A stretch of DNA of 64,000 nt from Candidatus Chlorohelix allophototropha (GCF_030389965.1 NZ_CP128399.1:1178001-1242000); one strand, 5' to 3'; shown: positions 17,982 to 28,828, counted from the stretch's first letter. Translations and numbers: made by a program. The notes: generated from the sequence alone by a model not told the origin.

Positions 17982-19406
17982 CTAGGAGTAATAGCCGTAG
18001 CAATCCACAATAATATTGCAATCGCGTTGTGTGGCTACATTCAGTTGCCCGGTACTGGTATTAATTTTATTGAGAAAGAAAGAGGTGACCACATTATTTG
18101 GCGAACTACCGATAGTTACCACCCCACGAGTCGCATCTGCCTTCGGGTAAGACGCACCAGTGGGCCACAGCGTAACATAACCAAATAAGGCTCCTGCATA
18201 AAAATAATATATCGAAATTACCCCGAATATAGCGGTGGCGCTGGTTGGAACCCCTGTAGCTGGACCGTTTACTCCTACGGTGCGAGTTTCAAAGGTCTTA
18301 GTATAAGGTACTATACTTGAATCAGTAGGCACAACCGTGTTGAAACCGGGTACCTGCCCGGCAGTAGACATACCAACCCCAGCCGCCGAGTCAAATACGC
18401 GCACCGGTGCTGGAAGTAAGGTGAGTTGCGGTCCCAGCGACTGCGTTACTTGAGACATCAAAGCCCAGCCCCCACTAGTACGTATATAGAAAACCCCGGT
18501 ATGGTCAACAAACATTTCTCCCGGAATTCCAGACCAAGATGGCACACCTGTTACAGTAGGATGTGGCTGTACATATAGCTGAGAACTGGTTGAAGAAAAA
18601 GTTCTAAATTGACCACCATAAGTGGCAGAGCTAATCCCTAAAACTCCCGGTCCACCTTCGGATGCGCCGAACACACCTGCCGCACCGGTGCTGCCACTGA
18701 AACCCGCCACCCCGTGCGAACTTGCGCTGGCACTACCCGAAGAACCTGTCACAGCCCCGGTATTTGAAAGCAAATTGTTATTAATGGTAGGAGTGCTACC
18801 GATTAGCCCCTGCACTGCCGCTTTGGAAGTACCTTGAGTTGTACCGCTAATTGCCACGTCATTGGTGGATGCACCGTTAAGCGCCACACCACTCGCAACC
18901 GTAACCTTAACGCCATCTAAAAGGGTGCCAGTGGTGGTTGCATTAGTAATATCCAGTACAGGCACAGCCGTACCCGGTGTACTACTGGCGTTAACCACAG
19001 TCCAATAAGTTGGAGCATTCGACTTGTTAGGGGTAGCGAAAGTGCCATCACCTGAAGTGGCATCTGATTGAAAATTCAAAGCCCCATACGCATACGCGGG
19101 ACTAGCCGTCTGTGAAAGGGTAGCCGCGCTGGCTACAGCAACGCCTGCCGCCGCTGCCCCCAAACGTCTGAGCATTTTGCGGCGACTGGTACGCGCTTCT
19201 ACTACCGCCACTTCTTGCTCGCTGTGCTTCTCTTGTAGGGCGTTCTCCAGCTTATTGATTTTAGCTTCAAGCTCATTTTTCTGAGCCGTAAACTCAGCGC
19301 GCTGTTTATCCATCGCAAGCTGCAAATTCTGTACCAGACTTAGCACCTGCTCCAGATTGGGCTTGGAAGAATCCAACGGTGAGTCGTTATTCGACATTTC
19401 AGACAA
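17982..19406 (-). CDS. Tat-type surface protein with N-terminal coiled coil and Gly/Ser repeats
   Basis: 474 residues. The first 70 are hydrophilic and heptad-like (LEQVLSLVQNLQLAMDKQR and onward), a likely coiled coil. Only then comes SRRKMLRRLG and a hydrophobic stretch ending in TASPAYA, a twin-arginine-like signal with an unusually long leader. The middle is rich in Gly, Ser, Ala and Thr with loose GVxGxS repeats (GVAGFSGS, GVFGAS, GVLGIS). The C-terminal 140 residues (starting LPAPVRVFDSAAGVG) resemble a beta domain common on actinobacterial and chloroflexal surface proteins. Probably a structural or adhesive exoprotein. Start has GAGGAG 9 nt upstream. Confidence 0.7.
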   Translation of the reverse strand: MSEMSNNDSPLDSSKPNLEQVLSLVQNLQLAMDKQRAEFTAQKNELEAKINKLENALQEKHSEQEVAVVEARTSRRKMLRRLGAAAAGVAVASAATLSQTASPAYAYGALNFQSDATSGDGTFATPNKSNAPTYWTVVNASSTPGTAVPVLDITNATTTGTLLDGVKVTVASGVALNGASTNDVAISGTTQGTSKAAVQGLIGSTPTINNNLLSNTGAVTGSSGSASASSHGVAGFSGSTGAAGVFGASEGGPGVLGISSATYGGQFRTFSSTSSQLYVQPHPTVTGVPSWSGIPGEMFVDHTGVFYIRTSGGWALMSQVTQSLGPQLTLLPAPVRVFDSAAGVGMSTAGQVPGFNTVVPTDSSIVPYTKTFETRTVGVNGPATGVPTSATAIFGVISIYYFYAGALFGYVTLWPTGASYPKADATRGVVTIGSSPNNVVTSFFLNKINTSTGQLNVATQRDCNIIVDCYGYYS

Positions 19407-19503
19407 CTCCTCTTATCTGTTAAAGTTTTGGTCTAATTTCGGGTTAAAGCTCAATCAAGCAATTTTTTCGAGGGAAACAGTAAAAACTAATCTAGCTTAG
19501 AGA

Positions 19504-19523
19504 CAAGGGGCTTAAGCCCCTTG
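19504..19523. repeat. Perfect 20-bp palindrome, same family as 15601
   Basis: CAAGGGGCTTAAGCCCCTTG is self-complementary over its whole length. It sits 13 nt after the stop of the giant repeat protein gene and about 100 nt before the next minus-strand gene. No T-tract follows on the minus strand, so it may be a processing or weak termination hairpin rather than a classical terminator. Confidence 0.65.
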
Positions 19524-19536
19524 CCTGAAATCACCT

Positions 19537-22500
19537 TTAAAATCCGGGCGGGATATAGCCGAAGCTAACGTTACCGCCCACCCAACCGTTATAGTACCAA
19601 TAAAAGATGCGTTCTGCTGAAATCGAGATATCCGAGTCCACTTGCACCGCCACAATACTCTTACCCGCGCCAATGCCCGCTTGTGTGCCTGCGGTAGAAG
19701 CGGCATTTACCGCAACACGCTGGTTTGCGCCCACTGTTAGTGTTTTAACGGTGGTTGACCCGCTTGAATCATAGTAGGTCAATGTTACGTTCGCTGCCTG
19801 CGACGAATTAGTGTTTGCAATTATATAGCTCAGGCTCGACACCTTACTACCGGGATTCTGAAGAGTATCACCCCCTGCAAACAACCAACGTGTAGCAGTT
19901 AGGCTGTTACCCGGTTCTGCAATAATACCGTCCCAGCCTTGCAATGGCAATAACATATAGGTTGCATAACGCCCTACCACAATTTTGGAACTGGCTCGTA
20001 TCTGCACGCTAAAGCCATAAAGCCTGCCCGGCTGGTTTAGATTAGGATTCTTCATCTGAAAAGCCAAATGCGCCCCTGCCGGGATTGATGTTGTTGTTAC
20101 CACAGGTGATAATGTGCTTTCAAGCTGGTAGGTGAGCGTGATTACAACCGGAGAGATGTTATTGTTAAGGAAAGAGTAGGTTTCATAATCCACCGCCCCA
20201 TTCATACCATCGGCAAAGTTCCAGTTGGTTTGCGGCGTATTCAAGCCAAACATGCCGCCAACCCCTTTGCGAGCGCCATTATTGGTGATAGTGGAAGAAT
20301 ACAATTCTTGTTCCACCACCAAGGGTAATTGCTTAGCAGCGCCACAGCCAATAGAATTGTCTGCCACTATAACAACCCCAAAAAGCGAAGTAACAGCCGC
20401 AGATGTTCCGTAAGTTAGATCCTGTATGGAGAAGCGCAAGCGCGAATTTGGCGGTATCGTTTTCGCTGATATAGAACGACCCAAACCGCCACTACCATCA
20501 TTGTAATATCTTATGCTAAAACAACCCGTTATTACATTCGGATTAAAAATCGTAAAATACTGATCGCTTGTCTTATTCGCCTCCGGGAAATACCAAGTGT
20601 TACTCGGTGCAGTTGCGCCCGCTATGGTATAGCCGCCGTTAGCCGAAGAGCCGGTTAACAAGCTTCGGTTGGTATATATCGAACGCTCTACCGCTACTGG
20701 TGGACTACCGGAAGTAACCGTAACCACTGTAGAATGCTCGGTTCCGGCTACAATTCCGTTGACGCTAATATCGCTGCGGCTATGCGGTTGGACGGTAAAT
20801 GGTTGCGAACTTAACAAACCGTTCGTACCATAAATCGAAATCAATCCGGTAGCAACCGCCGCCGGGTTGCCATCATTGCCCGAAGTGTTCAAAATGTGCA
20901 ACACTTCATCGGTTTTATTGACAGCTGAGTTCTGGGTATTACCGACAGCAAAATACCATGCCTTGCCGTCTGCCGCAGTACGTGCCACAATCTCACTAGG
21001 ATACGAAATTTCGCTCGTAGGGGTAACCGGAGTGCTGTATAATTTTAAATAATAGGTTGTATTTGGCTGTAAAAAGTTAGAGCCAGTACCAGTAATAGTT
21101 ACACTGTGATCCAGAACACCCGATGGACCAACGAAAACTAGCCCAGTACTCCCCGGTACAGCAGTCCATGTCACACGGCTGCTGGTATCAGGACAAGTGG
21201 TATGAAAATTGATATTTACAGTGTTAGTAGTAGGTGTTCCAAGCGTATAGCCATCAATGGTACAGGGTATTGTTGTGAAAATATGATCAATACCAGTGAT
21301 AGTGCTCGGAACGGTGGGCACAACCGCTGGTGGTAGCGGTACCGGATCAGCATTTGAAAAACTGTTTACTAAATGATAATAGCCGATTTGGGTTGGCTGA
21401 AGGTTAGAAGCAACTGAATAATAGTCGAACTCGATTTTATATTGGGCAGCCGGCACGTTCAGGGTATAGGATTTTGTAATAGTAGAACTAGCTATAGGTA
21501 CTATAACTTTACCCACATATTCAGAAGTATCGAATTGCCATGCTTTTACTACGATTTGACCACCTGCCGGAATAGTCGTGGGGAAGGTAATAATTCCGGT
21601 GATAGTAAGCGGCGACGACATTTTTACCGTCAAATCAGTATATTTCCCGGTGGTAATCGGTTGGCTACTAGCATCCGTAATTGTGATCTTATTTGAGTAA
21701 AATATCGTCTGTTTGTTTGGATAACTAAAACCTAAATAGTAACTTCCGGCTGGAAGCGGCTTGTGTGTTACATAGCCGTCACTATTTGATAGATTATCTC
21801 CGCCTAAGTCTATAGGCGTGCTAGGGAGAGTATTGGTAGAGTAAAGATTCAGCGTCACGCCCGGAAGCGGCGCATTATTATTATCATCTGCATTTAACAC
21901 CCGCACCCTGAATGCACCGCCCGAAGAGAAAGAAGCGTTGATGTTGTTATAGCTCAGGTCAGGACTAACCGAAAGCAAATCTGCGCCACCAATATCACGA
22001 TTATATTTAAGGCTATACCATTGCGGTAAATAAGTTTTTGTAATTGTCGGTGTAACAGTAAATTTCAATTTGTAATTTCCGCCCACCAGTTTCGCAACAT
22101 AAGTATAACTATCATCAATGTTGTGGATCAAGCTGGTAAGTTGTAGAGTAATTTCCGTTAGGTTGCTGTTGATATCATAAGCTTGTATTGTAATATTTGG
22201 AGAAGATACCGTGCCGAAATCATAGTGGGGTATATCGCTATCGCTTAATACACCCGTGATAAATGCGGCGCGCTCAACTATTATAGTTTGCGTAACAATA
22301 CCTGAACTCAATGTCACATTGGGAATAAATTTAGGAGCGCCATTACCCGGTGGTAATACTAGCAGACCATAAGTACCCGCTGGCAACGAGCGGAAGCTGG
22401 CAATACCATCATTAATACCGGTCAGGGTTGAAGCAATAATCGGGTAGGGCTGGGCTTGGCTGGTATCCAGCACCCGCACCTCCACCGTACCATAAGGTTT

Positions 22501-24564
22501 ATTAGTTCCTCCTATATCGGGAGTTTGCACAAGCACATCCAGCCCTACTCCCAACGGCAATTGGACATTAACCGAGTTTACCGATGCGCCCAAAATAGTA
22601 ATTGGCGTAGCTTGTGAGGCATTAGCCACCCAGTTCCCGTTACCACTCTGCCCAAAATAACCGCTAATATAGCCCGGTTGACCTGCAGCAGGTAGTGGGG
22701 CAGTAAACTGGATCCTATAAGAGCCATTTGGTAACGGGTTGGTAAAATAGCTATAGGGGCTATTTACAAAAATATCCTGAATAGGAATCGTCCCACTATA
22801 AACTGTTACTTTTACCAGACCATTGAAACTACCCGAACTAGGCGTAATTGTACCCTGAATAATATTTCCGCGCGGTATTGTGACCGAAGCAACCACATCA
22901 TGACCGGTAGGCGGCTCAAAAGTTAATGCAGGAATCGCCGCTGCCAGAGTCGGGTCGGCAACCGCTGTACCGCCGGGAGTGGCATACCATCCCTGAATAA
23001 AGGGGGTGGGATTATCAGTCGAGCGGAATCTAACCTTATAAGCTGCGCTGGTATTATAGATGTTATTTTCCAGAATGCCGGATATAGTATAAATGCCCGA
23101 ACTACCAGCTATATTGACAACAGTTGAGGTTAATACCTGCGCTTGAGTTATCGGAACACTGCCGTCAACCACTTCTACTGTAATGTTTGAGGGACCGCCG
23201 CCCCCCAGCGTTATAGTACCGGTAATATTACCTCCGACTATAAATTTCCCGTTTTTGCCTGCTAGGGTTTCATTAACCACGGTTGAGGTAATTGCAGCGG
23301 CAGCAGTTATGGTACGGGCGTAATTTGGCGCAGTATCGAGATACCATGTACCCACATAAGGCGCACCGGTAGGCGGATAGAATTTCAGCTTATAACCGAC
23401 AAACGGCGCGAGTTTCTGAATATCATAAGTGCCAAGCCCATCAGTACTAATATCAGCAGACGACGCGAGTTTTCCATTAGCCCATGCTTCCACCTTGCCG
23501 CCGGTGGCAGCGGTTGTACCATCGGGTTGATAGACCGTTCCTTGTATGTGGTTATTGGCAATCATCTGCCCTAGAATAATAGTACCGGAACTTTGCGCGC
23601 CCGGTGGATAATAAGTCTCGCTATAATCGGTAGTACTGGTTAATATAATGCTAACCAAGTTTGATAGTTGTAAAGGGGTAAAATTAATGGGGTTAGCTTC
23701 AGAGTCCACTTCATAACCCGGTGGATTATAGGTGCCATACCAATTGCTGGTATAACTTGTCTTGGAAAACTTTAGAAATAAAGTGGTACCATCTGTTATC
23801 GAGCCAATACTATTGCGGTCAATAATAAAGTTGCCGCGTGTATTTGTCGAAACCGTTCTCACTAATCCCGAAGCAATATCCGGCACGGTGGTTTCGGTTA
23901 CCAAGCCCTTCACCAGAGTGACTTGAGCAGCACTAATAGGAACTCCATTAGTTATCACGCTGGAGCTGTTACGCACCATCACCCGCCCCGCTACCGAACC
24001 TTTAGTATAAAGGAACTGCCCCGCTCCGCCTTGCGAACCCAACGGAAGCCCGGTATCCAAATCAAGCATTTGGCATGAGGCTGAATCGACAAAAGAGAGT
24101 GTATCCGCCCCTTCAAAGGTGGGAGAATCCGGATAATATACAATGCCTCTACCCGTAGAGGCTCCGTTAAACCTCAATTTATAATTCAGCGTGGCTGCAA
24201 TACCGGAGCCAAAATAAAAGATTGTATCGCCATTGCCAAGAGTTTGGGTAGTAGTGGTAGCGATAAGGTTACCGGAAGTATTTAATAAATCCACCTGAAT
24301 ATTTGGGATACCACCAGTACCTACATTCGCGTTACCAAAGATACCACCCGTTGAGTAATTATTCGGGTCAAAATTACAGAAACCGGAAGGGGAATTCAGG
24401 ATAGGACCTGAACCTGTACCGGGGGGAGTAGTAATACCGGTAGTGGCTAAATTCGCTTGCCAACCCGCGCCCCAGACTTGCGCAGGTGAGAACCACTCCG
24501 ATAGCAACGGCAACAAAAGCATCATCCCGGCAAGGATAACGCGGCACATCGCTCGCGGTGTCAT
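19537..24564 (-). CDS. Giant secreted protein with carboxypeptidase-regulatory-like and DUF5719-like repeats
   Basis: 1675 residues. A Sec signal peptide (basic start, hydrophobic core, cleavage near residue 32) is followed by about 1000 residues of beta-sandwich repeats resembling carboxypeptidase regulatory-like domains, each built around phrases such as GxVxxPDGTxAxGGKVEAW and YKLKFYPPTGAPY. A fibronectin-III-like segment lies near 1095-1215. The C-terminal 460 residues hold four related modules that begin WYFAVGN, WYFPEAN, WNFADGM and WLFAGGD, matching the DUF5719-type pattern known to me from Chloroflexi exoproteins. No C-terminal membrane anchor or sorting motif was seen. Very rich in Thr, Ser, Gly and Asn. 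Likely a cell-surface or matrix adhesin. AAAGGGA lies 10 nt before the ATG. It is read in the same direction as the TadE/TadG genes upstream. Confidence 0.75.
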   Translation of the reverse strand: MTPRAMCRVILAGMMLLLPLLSEWFSPAQVWGAGWQANLATTGITTPPGTGSGPILNSPSGFCNFDPNNYSTGGIFGNANVGTGGIPNIQVDLLNTSGNLIATTTTQTLGNGDTIFYFGSGIAATLNYKLRFNGASTGRGIVYYPDSPTFEGADTLSFVDSASCQMLDLDTGLPLGSQGGAGQFLYTKGSVAGRVMVRNSSSVITNGVPISAAQVTLVKGLVTETTVPDIASGLVRTVSTNTRGNFIIDRNSIGSITDGTTLFLKFSKTSYTSNWYGTYNPPGYEVDSEANPINFTPLQLSNLVSIILTSTTDYSETYYPPGAQSSGTIILGQMIANNHIQGTVYQPDGTTAATGGKVEAWANGKLASSADISTDGLGTYDIQKLAPFVGYKLKFYPPTGAPYVGTWYLDTAPNYARTITAAAAITSTVVNETLAGKNGKFIVGGNITGTITLGGGGPSNITVEVVDGSVPITQAQVLTSTVVNIAGSSGIYTISGILENNIYNTSAAYKVRFRSTDNPTPFIQGWYATPGGTAVADPTLAAAIPALTFEPPTGHDVVASVTIPRGNIIQGTITPSSGSFNGLVKVTVYSGTIPIQDIFVNSPYSYFTNPLPNGSYRIQFTAPLPAAGQPGYISGYFGQSGNGNWVANASQATPITILGASVNSVNVQLPLGVGLDVLVQTPDIGGTNKPYGTVEVRVLDTSQAQPYPIIASTLTGINDGIASFRSLPAGTYGLLVLPPGNGAPKFIPNVTLSSGIVTQTIIVERAAFITGVLSDSDIPHYDFGTVSSPNITIQAYDINSNLTEITLQLTSLIHNIDDSYTYVAKLVGGNYKLKFTVTPTITKTYLPQWYSLKYNRDIGGADLLSVSPDLSYNNINASFSSGGAFRVRVLNADDNNNAPLPGVTLNLYSTNTLPSTPIDLGGDNLSNSDGYVTHKPLPAGSYYLGFSYPNKQTIFYSNKITITDASSQPITTGKYTDLTVKMSSPLTITGIITFPTTIPAGGQIVVKAWQFDTSEYVGKVIVPIASSTITKSYTLNVPAAQYKIEFDYYSVASNLQPTQIGYYHLVNSFSNADPVPLPPAVVPTVPSTITGIDHIFTTIPCTIDGYTLGTPTTNTVNINFHTTCPDTSSRVTWTAVPGSTGLVFVGPSGVLDHSVTITGTGSNFLQPNTTYYLKLYSTPVTPTSEISYPSEIVARTAADGKAWYFAVGNTQNSAVNKTDEVLHILNTSGNDGNPAAVATGLISIYGTNGLLSSQPFTVQPHSRSDISVNGIVAGTEHSTVVTVTSGSPPVAVERSIYTNRSLLTGSSANGGYTIAGATAPSNTWYFPEANKTSDQYFTIFNPNVITGCFSIRYYNDGSGGLGRSISAKTIPPNSRLRFSIQDLTYGTSAAVTSLFGVVIVADNSIGCGAAKQLPLVVEQELYSSTITNNGARKGVGGMFGLNTPQTNWNFADGMNGAVDYETYSFLNNNISPVVITLTYQLESTLSPVVTTTSIPAGAHLAFQMKNPNLNQPGRLYGFSVQIRASSKIVVGRYATYMLLPLQGWDGIIAEPGNSLTATRWLFAGGDTLQNPGSKVSSLSYIIANTNSSQAANVTLTYYDSSGSTTVKTLTVGANQRVAVNAASTAGTQAGIGAGKSIVAVQVDSDISISAERIFYWYYNGWVGGNVSFGYIPPGF

Positions 24565-24876
24565 TCTATTCTGTTCCCTTTCTGTCTTTGCGGCTTGGCG
24601 CTACTCTTAATGAAATAAAGAATAATTATTACAGGATAATAGATATCGCTGCCGCAAAGTATTTTAGACCCTGTTCACCGAACTACGCTCCCCTATCTAG
24701 CTAAAGAAAGGGGCAAATTTAGAACTTACTTGAACCGATTAGTTACCCGGTCAGGATGTTTTCCTGACCTTGGAGCATACAATAACTTGTATAAATGCAA
24801 ATATATAAAGCTATTAAAAACGGGGAGGAAATCGCTCCTGAATTTCTCAAAAGCAGACTCCCACCCTGAGCTTATT
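24565..24876. other. Intergenic region with hairpin at 24749-24769
   Basis: About 310 bases between the TadG-like gene and the giant secreted protein gene. It contains a perfect 8-bp stem, GGTCAGGA (24749-24756) with TCCTGACC (24762-24769), about 110 nt after the TadG-like stop. No T-tract follows, so its role is open. The rest is AT-rich and may hold the promoter of the giant gene, but no box pair was convincing. Confidence 0.5.
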
Positions 24877-27858
24877 TTATTGGATCAAGCGAACCGGTTG
24901 GTTCCTGATGTTTAATTGCCAAGTTGTAGTATCCTGTGCCGTCAAACCAGCGCTACCATTTAGCAAGTAGTTAACTTGGAAATAATTACACAAGAAATCA
25001 GGTACATATTGTAAATTACAGGTGGCTTGCCATGTATCATATTGTGAAGCCGACGGTACTCTAAAAATTAAGAACAGCCATTGATCGTTAAAGAAAGCCC
25101 CACCCGTCTTAATCGCGGTACTTGTAGCCGAAAGCGAGCCATAAGCACAACCAATCGAAGGTACACCGACATATTCCATAGGACAAGCCACTGCACGTGC
25201 CGACAAAGCCGTACCAATCGGAACAGTGCCATCCGCCTTCAAATTCTGCCCGTAGCCTGAGGGGGTAAGAATTTGAACGTTCAGGTTTTCGATACCAACG
25301 TCACCGGCATCAAATAATTCTAGCGTAGCCAACGAATCAGCGTTCTCCACAGGAATATATGCCAAGTCAAAAATAACGTTCAAGGCACCGGCTTGGGTAT
25401 TAATCGCGTTAACATAGATGTTCATTGAAGAAATACCGTACACCTGTGGCACCGGCGGTATCTGTTTTGTTACGTTATTGCCGGAAACATCGGTAAACAC
25501 CGCCTGAATTGGCTTGGGATTATCATATTCAGCTTTGATTGAGTAACGGTTCGTACCGCCGCCGCCAAAAACCTGTGTCTGCAACAGATAAACCCCATTG
25601 CGTACATTGGGCGGATCGCTAACAGTCGCCGCCAACCGTTGCCCATCAACATACTTGATGCGTTGGAGTTGTCCGCTACCCGGTAAATAACCGTAGTCAC
25701 TGATATACAAATACGGATTATTATTCACACCCTCTGCCAATTGGCGCAAAATGTCTTTTCTGCCCGGCTGTGAATAGTCACCGTTAGGTCCGGGATTCAA
25801 CGTATTGCTGGAGTCAAAATCCCACGAACAACGCCAGCCATGATAACTCTGATAACCGCCATTATAAGTTTGATTTCGAGTGTCATAGACCGGTACAAAA
25901 GTGCCACGGGTTGTCCATAACGGGTCATAACCACGCATATTGTAAGGAATCCGGTCACCGATATAAGGTGGATCTATCCAACCGTTCAATGCAACGGAAT
26001 TGGCATAATCGGTACTATTATTGTAAAGCATCGAGTCACCCACCGCGCGGCAACTCTGGCTTGGGTCAACGTTCAGGTTTTCATTTGCATTACCGACCCC
26101 ATTCACCCCTGAAGCATTCAATGGGCTTATCCGGTTAGTATAACTTAAGGGGAAAGACGCATTTGGATAAGCATTCCAGTATATATCATTAACTGTACCC
26201 CCACCTTCACCGCTTGGACAAGCAAAAACTAAGGTTGAGTCAGGGCTTTGCGGGTTAGCGTTATTGGGGTAATTAACATCGGCAAAGTAACAATGTGCGT
26301 TAGTAAGCGGAGGATTGGAAGAAGGAGTGTTAATAGCTCCACTATTACTCCAAACCTCATTCTGAGGAGTCAATTCCGTAGCATCGAAAGCTGCTACCAA
26401 ACTGCCCCTACTTTGCCAAGTAGTAGGCGTACCATCCGACAAAGGCGGATAATAGAGCGAGAAACGAGTGCGCATCCCATTCTGGCAATAGCGGTTTGGC
26501 GTGGTAACTGTGCCACCCTCTACCAGTTTGCCGTTTTCATAACGTGATTGAGAGCCAACCGCCGGTAAATTGGTGGTTACACAGTTTAGAGAAGCTTCGT
26601 CAGTTCGGCTAGAACTTGAAGTAGGCAATTTCCTAGCAGTATCACTATTAGTTCCAGAAATACTACCATAGGGTTTGACACCGTAACTGTTTGGCGCACT
26701 TGTACCCCAATAGTTATCGCCGGAGCCGAACACTTCCTGACCGCCAACATCTGCTTCAGCCGCATCATAAATCGAAACGCGGAAACTGGTATAACCGTTT
26801 GCATCATATGGGTTTCCGGTATAAGGTTTCAAAGCCTGTGTACTTAGCTGCACCGCCACCGAATAGCCAAACCCTCTCGCTCCATTCCCGTCTGGATGGA
26901 GGTCTTGATTTGCTACATTCGGTACTGCAGTTAAATCGCAGCCGCTACCAAGTGTAAACCACCACGACTGCGTTAACACCCATGAAGAATAATCATTTTG
27001 GCGTACACATGAAGCGCCGGCGTTATAACCAGTACCGGCGTTTACGGTTACGCTATTGGTATATGGATTATTACCTGAGTTGCTTACTGCGGTAGCGCCA
27101 TCACTCACAGGTGAATAAGCATCCCCGCTGGAATGGTTAGTCTCTGGTCCTTGCGTATTTAGCCAGAAACCGCCTATACATGGATCAGGGCGGCTAGGTT
27201 GGTCGCAGCGATTCTTGACATAGCGATTCCAAAGGGTGCGATAATAGTCCTTGTAGTCAATACCCTGAAGGTCGCCACCGCCATAAGTAGCTTGATCGCG
27301 GATAATCCAGTCATATTTCAAGGAACTACTGCCAAAATAATTGAAGCTACCTCCTAAACGCGCCGGAGTAGCATACTGAGCAGTCGATGTCCGCTCTATA
27401 TAATAATCCCCAAACCCAATCACAGACATAAAATAATGTGGAACCTTTATACCAAGTGTAACCTGATATGAATATATTGTGGGCATAGTGCCGGAATAAT
27501 ATACATACTGGTAAGGAGTTCCGGTTTGTGTTTGTGTTTTGGTATAACTGGCTTGCTGGTTACCAGATTCAAAGAAAGCGTTATAGCCTTGTGCCTGCAC
27601 ACTCAAGCGACCGCGAGCATCGGCAACTAAAGGCTGACTAGGAACCCAAACCACCCCGGCGAGGGCGGCTGAGTCAGCCGCGCGTTGGAGTTTCTGTGCT
27701 TCCCAGTATGACATTCCGCCGTCTACTGAAAGACCAACTATTGCCACCATTGCTACTGCGGCAGCCGCGATAAGAACCATTGCTTGACCTTCTTCGCGTC
27801 GCCGTATAGCTCTATTCAGTCTTTTCCATAGTAAAGGAGTTATAAAAATTGTATTCAT
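24877..27858 (-). CDS. TadG-like protein with very large extracellular part
   Basis: 993 residues. The N-terminus has RREEGQ followed by a hydrophobic helix and VDGGMSYWEAQKLQRAADSAALAG, the signature of the putative Flp pilus-assembly TadG-like N-terminal domain (PF13400 type). The remaining about 900 residues are extracellular, rich in Tyr, Asn, Gly, Ser and with several Cys, and lack a recognised von Willebrand domain. TadG-type proteins are minor or accessory parts of Tad (Flp) pili or act in surface attachment. It follows two TadE-like genes with a 46-nt gap, so the three form an operon. No Tad ATPase, secretin or prepilin peptidase is in the window. Confidence 0.8.
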   Translation of the reverse strand: MNTIFITPLLWKRLNRAIRRREEGQAMVLIAAAAVAMVAIVGLSVDGGMSYWEAQKLQRAADSAALAGVVWVPSQPLVADARGRLSVQAQGYNAFFESGNQQASYTKTQTQTGTPYQYVYYSGTMPTIYSYQVTLGIKVPHYFMSVIGFGDYYIERTSTAQYATPARLGGSFNYFGSSSLKYDWIIRDQATYGGGDLQGIDYKDYYRTLWNRYVKNRCDQPSRPDPCIGGFWLNTQGPETNHSSGDAYSPVSDGATAVSNSGNNPYTNSVTVNAGTGYNAGASCVRQNDYSSWVLTQSWWFTLGSGCDLTAVPNVANQDLHPDGNGARGFGYSVAVQLSTQALKPYTGNPYDANGYTSFRVSIYDAAEADVGGQEVFGSGDNYWGTSAPNSYGVKPYGSISGTNSDTARKLPTSSSSRTDEASLNCVTTNLPAVGSQSRYENGKLVEGGTVTTPNRYCQNGMRTRFSLYYPPLSDGTPTTWQSRGSLVAAFDATELTPQNEVWSNSGAINTPSSNPPLTNAHCYFADVNYPNNANPQSPDSTLVFACPSGEGGGTVNDIYWNAYPNASFPLSYTNRISPLNASGVNGVGNANENLNVDPSQSCRAVGDSMLYNNSTDYANSVALNGWIDPPYIGDRIPYNMRGYDPLWTTRGTFVPVYDTRNQTYNGGYQSYHGWRCSWDFDSSNTLNPGPNGDYSQPGRKDILRQLAEGVNNNPYLYISDYGYLPGSGQLQRIKYVDGQRLAATVSDPPNVRNGVYLLQTQVFGGGGTNRYSIKAEYDNPKPIQAVFTDVSGNNVTKQIPPVPQVYGISSMNIYVNAINTQAGALNVIFDLAYIPVENADSLATLELFDAGDVGIENLNVQILTPSGYGQNLKADGTVPIGTALSARAVACPMEYVGVPSIGCAYGSLSATSTAIKTGGAFFNDQWLFLIFRVPSASQYDTWQATCNLQYVPDFLCNYFQVNYLLNGSAGLTAQDTTTWQLNIRNQPVRLIQ

Positions 27859-27904
27859 AAAAACTCGACCCTCTCTCAGCCCTTAGCCTTGAAAATAGTC
27901 CGGA

Positions 27905-28783
27905 TCAGACGCAGATTCCTGGCGATACTTGAGTTCCTTGAAAGAACAATGGCTCGATTTTTCCCGGTACTCGCCTAGTCAGATTAATTGATGAGTTACT
28001 GCCTGTCCAGGGTACCAAAGGTGTAATCCATTTATGTTTATAGGATATTTCTACATAGAAACGGTCAGTTGGTTCGCATACATTCCGACCGTTAACCCAG
28101 CCCTTTCCGGAATCATAACCTTTTGAAGGCCAGCCACGATAATTATAAGGCAGTTGCGAAAGACTTACTCCTGCTGGCACATAGGAATCATCACTAACAT
28201 AAGGAGCAAACGTACTCTGCGTAGTTGTATAAACATAATGCGCATAGAAAGGACGCATACCTAAACGGTTTCCATCAGAACCATACGTGGTGTAAACATC
28301 TACCGGTAGTGAAGAACCTTTACTAATATAGGTTGTACCAGTTAGAGAAACACTAAGAGAACCGTCAATACTTGTGCGTTGTAGATGTATATAGTTAATA
28401 TTCTCTGGGGTAAGCGGGGCAGGGTTATCAGAAGCGCTGATAAAAGCTAACGCCGCTATATCATATGGAATTGGCTTTCCTGACGATGAAGAAGCTAGAT
28501 TGTAATTGTCGCTTGAATCACAGCCATTTGAACAAATCCCTAAAATACGAGTTACCTCACGGGTTGTAAAATCGAGCTTGGCAACATCATTGTATAACAA
28601 ACCGAATTCGAAGATACCGACCATAGTTATAAGCATTGGAATTGTAACCAACACAAACTCCAGTAAAGCCTGTGCAGAGGTCGGTCTGAAAGCTATACTA
28701 GCACCATGCCCGGAAGAACCGCGTATAAAACGAGCGGTTCTGTGTAATAATTCCTTTATTTTTCCACTATATTTATAATTCAT
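27905..28783 (-). CDS. TadE-like pseudopilin protein
   Basis: 292 residues. A basic, Ser/Gly-containing leader of about 36 residues precedes SAQALLEFVLVTIPMLITMV and EFGLLYNDVAKLDFTTREVTR, the TadE-like signature (PF07811 type): a Glu at the fifth position of the hydrophobic helix as in type IV pilin-like proteins. The C-terminal 220 residues are predicted to be extracellular and contain three widely spaced Cys. TadE-family proteins are processed pseudopilins of Tad secretion systems. AAGG lies about 10 nt before the start. It is the second of two TadE-like genes in tandem. Confidence 0.82.
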   Translation of the reverse strand: MNYKYSGKIKELLHRTARFIRGSSGHGASIAFRPTSAQALLEFVLVTIPMLITMVGIFEFGLLYNDVAKLDFTTREVTRILGICSNGCDSSDNYNLASSSSGKPIPYDIAALAFISASDNPAPLTPENINYIHLQRTSIDGSLSVSLTGTTYISKGSSLPVDVYTTYGSDGNRLGMRPFYAHYVYTTTQSTFAPYVSDDSYVPAGVSLSQLPYNYRGWPSKGYDSGKGWVNGRNVCEPTDRFYVEISYKHKWITPLVPWTGSNSSINLTRRVPGKIEPLFFQGTQVSPGICV

Positions 28784-28828
28784 AATCTGGCAACCTTTGC
28801 ATTTGCACTATCCCTTGCACCCGAAAGC

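Noticed and set aside
24730-24915. Plus-strand 61-codon frame in the gap after the TadG-like gene
   Set aside because: Overlaps the 3' end of the TadG-like gene and a hairpin, without a clear ribosome binding site.
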